Shown here piece after piece: positions 35,703-43,513 of a DNA stretch of 46,447 bases. Positions within the stretch are counted from its first letter, which is position 1; every line of letters starts with the position of its first letter. The DNA comes from Hepatobacter sp965661165 (lineage in GTDB: Bacteria; Pseudomonadota; Alphaproteobacteria; Holosporales; Hepatobacteraceae): the NCBI GenBank assembly GCA_965661165.1, contig CBFICL010000004.1:1-46447 (forward strand), in the 5' to 3' direction. Below the pieces are notes generated by a model. That model saw only the letters and a list, made by a program, of their open reading frames with translations, had not been told where the DNA came from and made no database searches. The position numbers and the translations under genes were made by a program.

Positions 35703-36074
35703 ATCGTCTCTTGACTGATAGATAAAGAAGAGGGTTGAACCCTTCTGACCCCTTTAAGGAAAAGCCCTTTTCACAAACCATACGCCACGTTTAGGACACA
35801 TCCTTTAAAGGATGACAAATCCCAAGGAACTTCGTGTTACCTGACGTCATTGTTTGTAGCCTAGCACAGACAGCGCTGGCAACCACGCGCGTAATGAGGA
35901 TGCAAGACGCTTCGATGCAAGATGTTTCTCTTGATATTTTTCCCTAACCTTCTTGCAGGCTCCGCTTGCTTTTGTTGCCTCTTTTTATCGAATTTTTGAT
36001 TAATTTAGATAAAATTGTTGATTTCAAGGGATGGTCCCTATATCATTGTTTAAAAAGCATTTTACGAGGTTGCT
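35703..36074. other. intergenic region with two short palindromic hairpins
   Basis: Holds an imperfect hairpin near 35726-35748 (AGGGT/ACCCT core), and a 16-nt perfect palindrome at 35800-35815. The last 100 bp are AT-rich, probably the promoter of the gene at 36075. No gene seen. Confidence 0.4.
35800..35815. repeat. perfect 16-nt palindrome
   Basis: CATCCTTTAAAGGATG is a complete inverted repeat with no spacer. Could be a protein-binding site or part of a termination hairpin; nothing nearby decides. Confidence 0.6.
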
Positions 36075-36728
36075 ATGTCCACAAAATCAACACGACCCAT
36101 TTTTGTTGGTCTCTTTTATGCTGGTTTCACCGTTGCCAGCCTTGTTTTTCTTATGTCTGTGGCCAGCATTTTTCGTGCGGCCTGTATAGATTGGGGATGG
36201 GTCACCTATCCACCCACTCTCAGCTTTTTTGGCGGAGTATCAACCTCTGTCTATCCAGGCGCGCTGATCACCGCCTCTTTGGTGCTGCTTGTGTTGATGG
36301 CGTTAGAAACAACGTTTCTCAAACAAAAGCGCATACCCTTTGATGCACCGGCGCGTCTTTATTGGTTTTATGGTTTGGGATTTGTGTGCGTGGCCTATGG
36401 CGCTTTTGAGATCGCAGGTCTACTCAACGATTATTTTTACCACCACCCTCTCTTGCTTTCTCACACGATACGTGTGGGCGTGATTCTTTTTGTGCTGGCC
36501 CATGGCATCGCCCTTGTCAGGCTTGAGACAGGTTCGCCTGACCGATTGATGTCTTTGGCTAAAGTGCGTGGATGGGTGGTCATGGTAGTCATGCTACTGG
36601 GGCTCTTTTTAACGTTTGTGATCCTCACACCTCAAAAAATAGCGCACAAACATAAAATGGATGCTCTGCTTCTTAGTAAAGTGATGCGCAATTATTTTTC
36701 AACCAACGAGGATGACGCCGCTCAGTAA
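36075..36728 (+). CDS. four-helix inner-membrane protein, unknown function
   Basis: 217 residues. Hydrophobic helices lie at about residues 8-33 ('FVGLFYAGFTVASLVFLMS'), 60-80, 98-118 and 165-185 ('VRGWVVMVVMLLGLFLTFVI'), with a long loop after the first containing several Trp and Pro. The C-terminus is a charged cytoplasmic tail ending in NEDDAAQ. The ATG at 36075 has GAGG 5 bp upstream. No family recognised. Intact and apparently monocistronic. Confidence 0.7.
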   Translation: MSTKSTRPIFVGLFYAGFTVASLVFLMSVASIFRAACIDWGWVTYPPTLSFFGGVSTSVYPGALITASLVLLVLMALETTFLKQKRIPFDAPARLYWFYGLGFVCVAYGAFEIAGLLNDYFYHHPLLLSHTIRVGVILFVLAHGIALVRLETGSPDRLMSLAKVRGWVVMVVMLLGLFLTFVILTPQKIAHKHKMDALLLSKVMRNYFSTNEDDAAQ

Positions 36729-36846
36729 GGCCCCTCACCCTCGAGGAAAAGAGAATTAAGTGTTTCTTCAGCAATCGTCCTTTATGATGCCTTGACCTCA
36801 GTGCGGCCCTATGCCTAACTGACGGGACAACAAACGCAAAGGCACC

Positions 36847-37584
36847 ATGACAGCACTTAGCAAAACGCGAACGCGTGATGATACGGTCAAGCAAGAGTTG
36901 TGCTTGGCCTATCACATTTTAGCTCATCTTGGCCTTGATGATCACACCTACACCCACCTTTCCATGCGCGCTCCAGAGGGTGATTCATTCTATATCTATC
37001 CTTTTGGCCTTAGATTTGAAGAGGTGCAGCCCGATGTGCTGTTACGCATCTCTCTTGAGGGCGACATCTTGGAAGGCCATGAGCTTCACTATAACCAAAC
37101 GGGCTATATCACCCACAAAGCGCTTTATGCGGCGCGCCCCGATGTGCAGGCCATTTTTCATCTCCACACCCCAGCCAGTGTGGCGGTGTCGACCACTCAA
37201 GACGGACTTTTGCCTCTCAGCCAATGGGCCCTCCATTTCTATAGGCGCGTGCGTTATCATGATTATGACGCCCTTCTTCTTTCCGATGCCCAAGGCGAAG
37301 CCATGGTCCGCGATATGGGGCAAGAACATGTGCTTTTTATGCGTCATCACGGTTTCATCACCACAGGACGCACCGCGGCTGAAGCCTTATTCTACACCTA
37401 CCACCTTGAGCAAGCCTGCAAAACCCAGTGTTTGGCCAAGGGCATGAACGCGCCGCTCCGCTACCTTCAGGAAGATGTCTGCGCCAAAGCCAACGAGGTG
37501 TTGCTCGCTTTTGAAAAAGATTTAGGTAGGCGCGATTGGCACGCCTGGCAACGGGTGCTTGGTCACAAAATTAACAGCCAATAA
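36847..37584 (+). CDS. class II aldolase/adducin-family protein
   Basis: 245 residues. The zinc-binding histidine pair is in 'IFHLHTPASVAVS', and the third His in 'LFMRHHGFITTGRTAAEALF', a close match to class II aldolases/adducin heads such as fuculose- or ribulose-phosphate aldolase. 'HTYTHLSMRAPEGDSFYI' matches the family N-terminus (N/THLS-x-R). Catalyses reversible aldol cleavage of phosphorylated sugars in metabolic members; the head domain of adducin has lost this. The substrate cannot be predicted. Followed by a strongly AT-rich intergenic stretch. Confidence 0.85.
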   Translation: MTALSKTRTRDDTVKQELCLAYHILAHLGLDDHTYTHLSMRAPEGDSFYIYPFGLRFEEVQPDVLLRISLEGDILEGHELHYNQTGYITHKALYAARPDVQAIFHLHTPASVAVSTTQDGLLPLSQWALHFYRRVRYHDYDALLLSDAQGEAMVRDMGQEHVLFMRHHGFITTGRTAAEALFYTYHLEQACKTQCLAKGMNAPLRYLQEDVCAKANEVLLAFEKDLGRRDWHAWQRVLGHKINSQ

Positions 37585-37672
37585 AAAATCAATAAAAACA
37601 AATAAGATTCTTTTTTATATTTTAAAAAGATAATTTTATATTAAGTTAACTTATACTTTTATTTTATTTGGT

Positions 37673-38536
37673 ATGTTAATCGTGAAAAAGTTTTTTTTAT
37701 TGTGTTTTGTAAGTGCTTCATTGTCATGTGCTGGTCATTCTTTGCGCGCTGGATCGGATGATGATCTAGAGAGCGGTATCCCTCTCACGGCTCGATCCTC
37801 GGCGTCAGAAAACAGTGATGAAGCAGGTTCCTCTTCCCGCGCGCCTTCTCACTCTTTTTGGTTTCCTGCCACAAAAACCAAGCAGCTGGCCTGCCTTGGT
37901 TTTGCTTCCGCTGTTGGCCTTATTGTGGGCGCCCCTGTTGGAAGCGCTGTGACCTATATTGCCATGAGTGGGTCTTTGGCGTCCCTTGCTACCCTGTTTG
38001 CCAGCAATATTACCACATTCGCGCCTCTTGCCAGCAATATTACCACATTCGCGCCTCTTGCCAGCAATATTACCACATTCGCGCCTCTTGCCTCCACGAC
38101 CCCCAGTTCCACCCTTGACCCCATGGCGGAAGCTAGAGAGTCACAGCGGTTGGTTACATGCCATCTCACTTACGGTCAGCTCCCCAAGGCGCTCACCTTT
38201 GAAGGCGCTGTATACCAACCGCACCAAACAACCCCTGAATGCGATGAAAAAGTGAATACAGACATGCTGGTTCCGCATCCAGGAACGACAAGAGTCCGTG
38301 ACACATCCGATATGTGGGGTCAAAGGATGCTCGCCTTTTTCAAGACAGAGGTGGCAAGAAATCCATCCCTTGATCGTTTGGTTCGAGAGGAGGGGTTTGT
38401 CGGCAATATGCACTGGGTGCTATGCGCCTTTTCTTTTGAGGAAAAAGAGGAAATCAAAAAACACTTTCCTCTTGTGGCAAGAGCCATCGATCAGGGTTTT
38501 TCTTGCCCAGACAGAGGCTGCATAAGCCAAGGATAA
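37673..38536 (+). CDS. exported protein with membrane helix and triple repeat, paralogue of 38911-39986
   Basis: 287 residues. A signal peptide ('KKFFLLCFVSASLSCAG'), a Ser-rich acidic linker, and a hydrophobic helix at about residues 70-100 ('LACLGFASAVGLIVGAPVG') precede three exact copies of ASNITTFAPL. The C-terminal domain has 'LAFFKTEVARNPSLDRLV' and 'FVGNMHWVLCAFSFEEKEEI' with scattered Cys. It shares architecture and a 'LHW/MHW' C-terminal segment with the frameshifted gene at 38911-39986. Function unknown. Start ATG at 37673, or GTG three codons later. The 90-bp region before it is nearly all A+T. Confidence 0.6.
   Translation: MLIVKKFFLLCFVSASLSCAGHSLRAGSDDDLESGIPLTARSSASENSDEAGSSSRAPSHSFWFPATKTKQLACLGFASAVGLIVGAPVGSAVTYIAMSGSLASLATLFASNITTFAPLASNITTFAPLASNITTFAPLASTTPSSTLDPMAEARESQRLVTCHLTYGQLPKALTFEGAVYQPHQTTPECDEKVNTDMLVPHPGTTRVRDTSDMWGQRMLAFFKTEVARNPSLDRLVREEGFVGNMHWVLCAFSFEEKEEIKKHFPLVARAIDQGFSCPDRGCISQG
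38000..38089 (+). repeat. three perfect 30-bp tandem repeats
   Basis: Units at 38000-38029, 38030-38059 and 38060-38089 are identical and each encodes ASNITTFAPL in frame, with an N-x-T sequon. Length is a multiple of three, so copy number can change without a frameshift. Confidence 0.95.
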
Positions 38537-38590
38537 CCATCAACCTATCGTTTTGAGCGGAAAGACTCATGACACTGGACGCGCGGGGCC

Positions 38591-38749
38591 CATGCCCCCG
38601 TGCCCTTGGGTGAAGATGTGCCCTTCAAAGAGGTTCATCATTCATACGCCGATTATCTTGCCTCACAAAATCCACGATTCGGCTTTCTCTTACTTTACAA
38701 AGAAGGACACCATTTTAGCCTTTTAAAGAGAGAGGTGACTTTACTGTAA
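38591..38749 (+). pseudogene. 5'-truncated remnant between two paralogous effector genes
   Basis: A 53-codon frame with no start: 'APVPLGEDVPFKEVHHSYAD' then 'YLASQNPRFGFLLLYKEGHH' and 'FSLLKREVTLL', closed by TAA at 38747-38749. The frame stays open only back to 38572. The 'GHHFSLL' end resembles the histidine box near the end of papain-like or OTU-like peptidases, but this is too short to assign. It lies between two members of the same protein family, so it is probably a decayed gene. Confidence 0.35.
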
Positions 38750-38910
38750 AATTGAGTATACAACCCATTTATACTAAAGGTTGTAAGACGCATACACAAA
38801 AACCACCCATAACATCGAAAAATTTTACAAAAAATATACAAAAAACTTTCTTTTTGGGCTTTTTTTATAGATAGTGTCCCCACGTTTTATTGTTTTTAAG
38901 GTTATTTTTG

Positions 38911-39189
38911 ATGAGAAGACTTCTATTCTTTGCTCTTTCTTCTGTTGTTTTAGGACAAACCCCTGTTTTTGGCATGAACCAAGAAGGATCTGACCTCCTT
39001 ATCCCAAACGGTCAGATGGCGATCGCAATGCCACCAGTCAGCTCCACCTCACCACTATCTAGCAATTGGGTCTTTAGCGATGACATGATGAAGATGCCAA
39101 CCATGATGCATCGTCCCCTCAGGTCCCACCCTCTGACAATCCCACAGAAACACCACCCTCAGGGTTTTGCACCACAAGGAAAAAGGTGA
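38911..39189 (+). CDS. N-terminal part of a frameshifted exported protein
   Basis: 92 residues: signal peptide ('MRRLLFFALSSVVLGQTPVF'), then a Pro/Ser/Met-rich linker, ending 'HHPQGFAPQGKR'. Near 39081-39084 the useful reading moves one frame: beyond it this frame gives an odd Met/His-rich run while the -1 frame reads 'HDEDANHDASSPQVPPSDNP' and 'TETPPSGFCTTRKKV', running straight into the next gene. AAGG lies 9 bp before the ATG at 38911. The two parts together form a signal-linker-membrane helix protein like the gene at 37673. Confidence 0.5.
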   Translation: MRRLLFFALSSVVLGQTPVFGMNQEGSDLLIPNGQMAIAMPPVSSTSPLSSNWVFSDDMMKMPTMMHRPLRSHPLTIPQKHHPQGFAPQGKR

Positions 39190-39986
39190 TCGTGGGGGTC
39201 ACAGCCGCTGTCGCAGGGGGGATCACAGGTGTAGTTGCGTTGGTGAGGTTTTTATCTAAACAAGACCCTGACCTTGCGACCCTTTCTCGGGACCTCATCA
39301 CCCCGGACACTTCTTCAAATATTGTCTCCCTTCATGGCCAATCGCATGACCGGCAGAGCTCTTTTGGTATGGATACGCTCACCACGAATGTGCTGACCGG
39401 TATCGAGACGATGCACGCACGCTATGGGGATACAGATCGAGAAGCGGATGAAGGCGCACTTTGGGGGGAGATAACCACCGCGCCCCATAACGAACAGCCA
39501 GAATCTGAAGGTTGCGCTGAGCATATCCCGACTGCGTTACGCGCCCACGTGCACCCGCTTGTGAACAACATGATAAGCAATCCCGCGCATGCAAGACGTG
39601 ACTGTCATCTGCTTTTTGGCATCACATCCCTAACACCAGAGGGACGGTTTGACCCCACCTTCGATGTGCCAGGATTTCAGGCCTCCCTCAAGAAGATGCT
39701 GACGTGCCAGGGCCTTTCGTGTGATGGTGTGCTGGATGAAAACCTGATTATCCCCACGCCGACTGGTGTGATGCCCACGTGTAGATGGGAAAATTTAGGT
39801 GATTTTTTCAAATATGGTTATGGCAGCTCTTGTTACAGATCTTTGCTCAAGAAATATCCTGCCGCGCAAGATGTAGCCGATAAGAAAGCCTTTGTGTGTT
39901 GGTTGCACTGGGCGATGCACGTGGTGCCCCATGATGACGCTGCGCCTTATGCGCTGGTGAAACAGATGCGGGTGTGCCCCTTCTGA
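39186..39986 (+). CDS. C-terminal part of the same exported protein, membrane helix plus Cys-rich domain
   Basis: 266 residues from a GTG in the GTGA overlap, but the frame is open back to 39084. A hydrophobic helix ('VIVGVTAAVAGGITGVVALV') is followed by a soluble region with 'HPLVNNMISNPAHARRDCHLL', paired Cys ('LTCQGLSCDG', 'GSSCYRSLL') and a C-terminal 'FVCWLHWAMHVV'. The last part aligns by eye with the gene at 37673 ('FVGNMHWVLCAF', ending xxCP). No enzyme domain recognised. It overlaps nothing at its 3' end but is followed by antisense gene debris. Confidence 0.55.
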   Translation: MIVGVTAAVAGGITGVVALVRFLSKQDPDLATLSRDLITPDTSSNIVSLHGQSHDRQSSFGMDTLTTNVLTGIETMHARYGDTDREADEGALWGEITTAPHNEQPESEGCAEHIPTALRAHVHPLVNNMISNPAHARRDCHLLFGITSLTPEGRFDPTFDVPGFQASLKKMLTCQGLSCDGVLDENLIIPTPTGVMPTCRWENLGDFFKYGYGSSCYRSLLKKYPAAQDVADKKAFVCWLHWAMHVVPHDDAAPYALVKQMRVCPF

Positions 39987-40550
39987 GCCAGCAGGCTCTT
40001 CACGGGCAAGCACGGCTTGATCATGTTTTTGCTGCGCCGCCAGAGCTTGGATTTCAGCGCGCTGCTCTTGAGCCTCCTCAGCCGCCAGATCATGGACGCT
40101 GACAAGGTGGCCGTATTGCGCGTGCAAATTGCTATACTTATTCTGCAAAAGTTGATTTTCTGTGCGCATCGCGTCGCGCTCGTCTTCCAAAAAGGCAAGC
40201 CTTTCCTCCAGAATCTCAGGTCGCAAAACCTTGGCCAGCATTTGATCGATCTCTCGTTTGGGCACACGGTTTTCTGTCAACGCGGAAAGATAAGCGAGAG
40301 AAGGCGCCTCCGAAAGGCCTGTAGTGTTATCTCCCCTCACAGAAAACCCAAGGCTGTGGCACGCACTTTTTTGAAAAAGGGCACCAGGCGGACATAGCCT
40401 CAAAAAGGGAGGCCTTTCACCAAGCTTTTCACCAATCTGCGCAATAAACAGCGGAGAAGAGAAAGGAACGCGAAAACACGGGTTAACACGGCTCGAGCCA
40501 AGAGCTTTCGAAGGTAAGACGCGCGGGTGCGGGCGCGGGCGCCAGAAAAG
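39987..40550 (-). pseudogene. 5'-truncated coiled-coil gene fragment
   Basis: A long minus-strand frame open from a stop at 40551-40553 with no start codon for 50 codons: it reads 'VLPSKALGSSRVNPCFRVPF', 'SSPLFIAQIGEKLGERPPF', then a strong coiled coil ('EERLAFLEDERDAMRTENQL', 'AAEEAQEQRAEIQALAAQQ'). Composition and codon pattern look real. The 5' end is cut exactly where the 16-bp tandem array begins, and the 3' end runs into the antisense of the neighbouring gene, with no sensible stop before it. Best read as a gene truncated at both ends. Family not recognised. Confidence 0.45.
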
Positions 40551-40552
40551 TT

Positions 40553-40648
40553 ATTAAGACGCCAAAGGATTAAGACGCCAAAGGATTAAGACGCCAAAGG
40601 ATTAAGACGCCAAAGGATTAAGACGCCAAAGGATTAAGACGCCAGAGG
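40553..40648 (-). repeat. six 16-bp tandem units derived from the 3' end of rpmA
   Basis: On the minus strand the unit is CCTTTGGCGTCTTAAT: it contains the final Pro-Leu-Ala-Ser codons and the stop of rpmA plus one base. The unit at 40633-40648 is the rpmA end itself (one base different, CTG for TTG); five further copies lie beyond the stop codon. It looks like replication slippage at the end of the gene. Confidence 0.9.
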
Positions 40649-40891
40649 TTCAATCGCCACAAAAGAGCGGCCCCGCCGTTTATAAAAATTCACCGCCCCT
40701 GACGTGAGCGCAAACAGGGTATGGTCTTTGCCCATCCCTACACCCGTGCCAGGATAAAACTTTGTGCCACGCTGACGAATCAAGATCCAACCGGGCAACA
40801 CGCGGGTTCCACCAAAGGTTTTGACGCCCAGACGCCGACCCTTCGAATCACGACCGTTTTTTGAACTTCCACCTGCTTTCTTTTGTGCCAT
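40634..40891 (-). CDS. rpmA: ribosomal protein L27
   Basis: 85 residues, standard L27: 'MAQKKAGGSSKNGRDSKGRR' start, 'GGTRVLPGWILIRQRGTKFY' and the conserved 'VGMGKDHTLFALTSG'. Its N-terminal tail reaches the peptidyl transferase centre. The gene follows rplU by 13 bp on the same strand, the usual pair. The last codons are the founding unit of the tandem array, but the protein is intact because the first stop is kept. Confidence 0.98.
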   Translation of the reverse strand: MAQKKAGGSSKNGRDSKGRRLGVKTFGGTRVLPGWILIRQRGTKFYPGTGVGMGKDHTLFALTSGAVNFYKRRGRSFVAIEPLAS

Positions 40892-40904
40892 GTTTGCTCC
40901 TCAG

Positions 40905-41243
40905 CTAAGCATTGCCAGAACGATTGACGGATTGACCTTTCAGAAGGATATCACGCACACGCACCAACGTCATAGACTGACGATGACCGTTGAGACGACG
41001 ATAGTTATTGCGGCGCTTTTTCTTAAAAACCAGCACTTTGTCTGTGCGAATGTTTTCCATCACATCGGCCTTAACCTCAGCGCCATCCACGTTGGGCGCG
41101 CCAATGTGTGTGTTTTTGCCATCATTCACCATCAACACGTGATCAAACACCACAGCGCCCTCGGCTTCTAACTTTTCCACAGACACCACATCGCCAGGCG
41201 ATACGCGATACTGCTTTCCTCCGGTCACAACAACAGCAAACAC
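40905..41243 (-). CDS. rplU: ribosomal protein L21
   Basis: 112 residues, standard L21: 'FAVVVTGGKQYRVSPGDVV', then 'VLVFKKKRRNNYRRLNGHRQ' (basic rRNA-binding region) and 'TLVRVRDILLKG'. The GTG at 41243 is chosen as start because AAGGA lies 8 bp upstream and the resulting N-terminus matches the family's Met-(Tyr/Phe)-Ala-Val; the ATG three codons earlier abuts the AAGGA with no spacing. Encoded upstream of rpmA as usual. Confidence 0.95.
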   Translation of the reverse strand: MFAVVVTGGKQYRVSPGDVVSVEKLEAEGAVVFDHVLMVNDGKNTHIGAPNVDGAEVKADVMENIRTDKVLVFKKKRRNNYRRLNGHRQSMTLVRVRDILLKGQSVNRSGNA

Positions 41244-41454
41244 AAGGCTCATCCTTTCTAAGGTTCAGCCTTTATGGTGTAAAAAAGCCACCCCCTTGTC
41301 AAGGCATCGCGCAAAAATCTTATGCACCCTGCCCGCTTGCACCTGTCCTTCTTTCTTCCCCCCTCAAAAACAGCTTCTTAAGTTTGAGGTGTTGTGTTGG
41401 TTGCGATTTTTTATAACGGATATATAGACATTTTTTGTTCGGGATATCGTTACT

Positions 41455-43359
41455 ATGAAACACACCCTTATCATGGCCTTGGCCACCTCACTCTGCCTTC
41501 AATCCTTGGTCGCGCCTTCGCTGATGGCCGTTAAGAAAGAATATACCGTCATCGAGATGGAGAACATGACCCAACCACCTGCAGAACGACACCAAGGAGA
41601 CCCTGCAGAGGTGCAACGCCTTCTTCAAGAAGCAAGAAACAGCGGTCAGCATAGCATTACGCTGCCTAATGGAAAAACACTCTCTACAAAAGAAGGCGCC
41701 AGAAAACAGAAGGCACACTGTGCAAGACTGCGTAACGCAATGCCAGAAAGCAGGAAGGGCCAGGTGCTGTGTGGCGTTGCCCTCGTAACTATCGCTATGG
41801 GGACCGCTGCTTGCATATACACCCCCTTACATCTGAAAGGATATGTGCCAGGAACACAGCCCTACACGCGAAGACAAGAGAAAACAAAAGGGACCCAACC
41901 AGAAAAGATGGACCCAAAGATAGCTCCGCAGGCGGCTTACCCAGAACGCTTTTTACCAAGCAATCTTCGCTGTGTGTCTGATGTGTTTGCACGGTCAGGC
42001 GTCAACGACACCATGCCTTATGCAGAACAGTTTCTTGAAACCTTTGACGGCAAACCTTTGTCGGAACATTGTCAACAGCCGGGCGTCAGTATGGCGCTGA
42101 GGTGGTGTGAACCAAAAGTGGATTGCTTGCCTCATCATGTGCGCTGCGCCAAGGATGCCGTGAGTGCTCCTGCGTTGAACCTTGTTGACCCCAACGATGA
42201 TCTTGCCCCTGATGGTGAAAAGGTAGCCAAAGGGCTGGTCAATGTTGTGGATGCACCATCCAGTTTTTGTGGGCTGGACATAGGGATTGACGCCGTGCTT
42301 AACGGGTGTTTTGGTGCATCTTGTAAGGGGGTGTCCCCAGAGGCTGGATATCCCCAGGACTTTACGTCTTGTGCCACAGGCGTGGGGCTATCTGAAGGGG
42401 TGGTGCATCCTGCATCTTGGGCTGAGGATATACAGTTTTTGACAACCTTGAGTTCAGAGGCAAGACAGCCTTTTTGCTGGACAGCGCCTGGCAAGGCCGT
42501 GATCGAAAAATGCCTTAGCACGCCCTGCACATGGCAAGAACCCAAGATCACCATATCTTCCTCAGCTCCAGAGAGGTCGGGCCTTAACCTCATTCTTCAT
42601 TATCCCGACAATTTGCCTCATCGTTTTATCCCTGTCTTTGAGAAAGCTGCCAGTCGTTGGGAAGGGCTCATTGATGGTGCAAGCGGTGCCCCCAATCCGT
42701 TGACCATGAATGTTAATGTGAGCGTGAAGGATCCTTATTGGCCTTCAGGCCCCGCACGTGGTGGCGCGCATGGCGCGGACTATCCAGGCACCCAGATTCC
42801 TCAACGTGGCGAGATTCTTTTAGAAAAAGCCTATCTCGATCCTTGGCAGCAAAAGGATCTTCTTGAGCCTGTTGTGATGCATGAGTTAGGTCATGTCCTT
42901 CTTCCCTTGCACCCTATACCATATGAAGAAGCCATAGCGAAGAATCAAACAGTAGAGGCGGGGGTCATTGCAATGAAAGGTCAAGATGGTCAATCGTATT
43001 GCTATTTTACAGGGCTTTTATCGAGTTTTTATTTTGAGGAACAAGAGGGTGATAAGCTCTTGGCCGATCATGACCCAAGAAAAGGCAATGGCTATATGCC
43101 TTCAGGGTGTGCCGGCCATCCGGATCGCGACATTCTCGTGAAGCTTGAGGGTTCTGCCAACGTGATGAATAATGCATGGGATGGTCCTTATGTGACCCGC
43201 TCCTTAGAGCATATATTGCGCGACCGCAATTATCAGACTAATGGACAGCAGGCAAGGAAATTGCACCCTGGTTATGTGAGCCATCAGCAAGGGCAAAAAA
43301 CAACCCCTCCAAAAAAGCCATCCTCAGGCCGTAACCACCCTTTTGAGCGTATTACCTAA
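41455..43359 (+). CDS. exported leishmanolysin-like (M8) zinc metalloprotease
   Basis: 634 residues. Signal peptide (MKHTLIMALATSLCLQSLV..), a linker, then a hydrophobic helix at about residues 103-124 ('VLCGVALVTIAMGTAACIY'). After a Cys-rich middle region comes the protease: 'FEKAASRWEGLIDG' and the zinc motif HELGH at residues 476-480 ('VVMHELGHVLLPLH'), with 'GSANVMNNAWDGP' as a candidate Met-turn. The Trp/Glu segment before HExxH and the late Met-turn match M8 peptidases. The third zinc ligand is probably in 'GCAGHPDRD'. Likely exported and acting on host or surface proteins. Shares the leader/helix plan of the proteins at 37673 and 38911. Confidence 0.72.
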   Translation: MKHTLIMALATSLCLQSLVAPSLMAVKKEYTVIEMENMTQPPAERHQGDPAEVQRLLQEARNSGQHSITLPNGKTLSTKEGARKQKAHCARLRNAMPESRKGQVLCGVALVTIAMGTAACIYTPLHLKGYVPGTQPYTRRQEKTKGTQPEKMDPKIAPQAAYPERFLPSNLRCVSDVFARSGVNDTMPYAEQFLETFDGKPLSEHCQQPGVSMALRWCEPKVDCLPHHVRCAKDAVSAPALNLVDPNDDLAPDGEKVAKGLVNVVDAPSSFCGLDIGIDAVLNGCFGASCKGVSPEAGYPQDFTSCATGVGLSEGVVHPASWAEDIQFLTTLSSEARQPFCWTAPGKAVIEKCLSTPCTWQEPKITISSSAPERSGLNLILHYPDNLPHRFIPVFEKAASRWEGLIDGASGAPNPLTMNVNVSVKDPYWPSGPARGGAHGADYPGTQIPQRGEILLEKAYLDPWQQKDLLEPVVMHELGHVLLPLHPIPYEEAIAKNQTVEAGVIAMKGQDGQSYCYFTGLLSSFYFEEQEGDKLLADHDPRKGNGYMPSGCAGHPDRDILVKLEGSANVMNNAWDGPYVTRSLEHILRDRNYQTNGQQARKLHPGYVSHQQGQKTTPPKKPSSGRNHPFERIT

Positions 43360-43513
43360 AACGGTCAGAGATACGCTTTGGACTTGATAAACGGGGGCTT
43401 TCTTTGCATTGGCAAGGGAAGCCCTTTCGCTGTGGCGTCAAGGTGAAGCGTTTGCATCGCAGATGTTTTATGTCAAAGTGGGGGGCAACATAGAGAGCAA
43501 AGCAATTAAACGT

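Noticed and set aside
35966..36343. 125-codon frame overlapping the membrane-protein gene at 36075
   Set aside because: It is the shifted frame of the real gene; the gene at 36075 has four helices, an ATG and a ribosome-binding site.
38000..38089. Direct repeats as a possible CRISPR array
   Set aside because: Units are contiguous, lack spacers, and are in frame within a gene; the same holds for the array at 40553-40648.
41244..41252. ATG start for L21 at 41252
   Set aside because: The AAGGA Shine-Dalgarno touches it; the GTG at 41243 has correct spacing and gives the normal N-terminus.
43409..43513. N-terminal 35-residue extension of FabD
   Set aside because: Not found in the family, and the ATG at 43514 gives the standard start.
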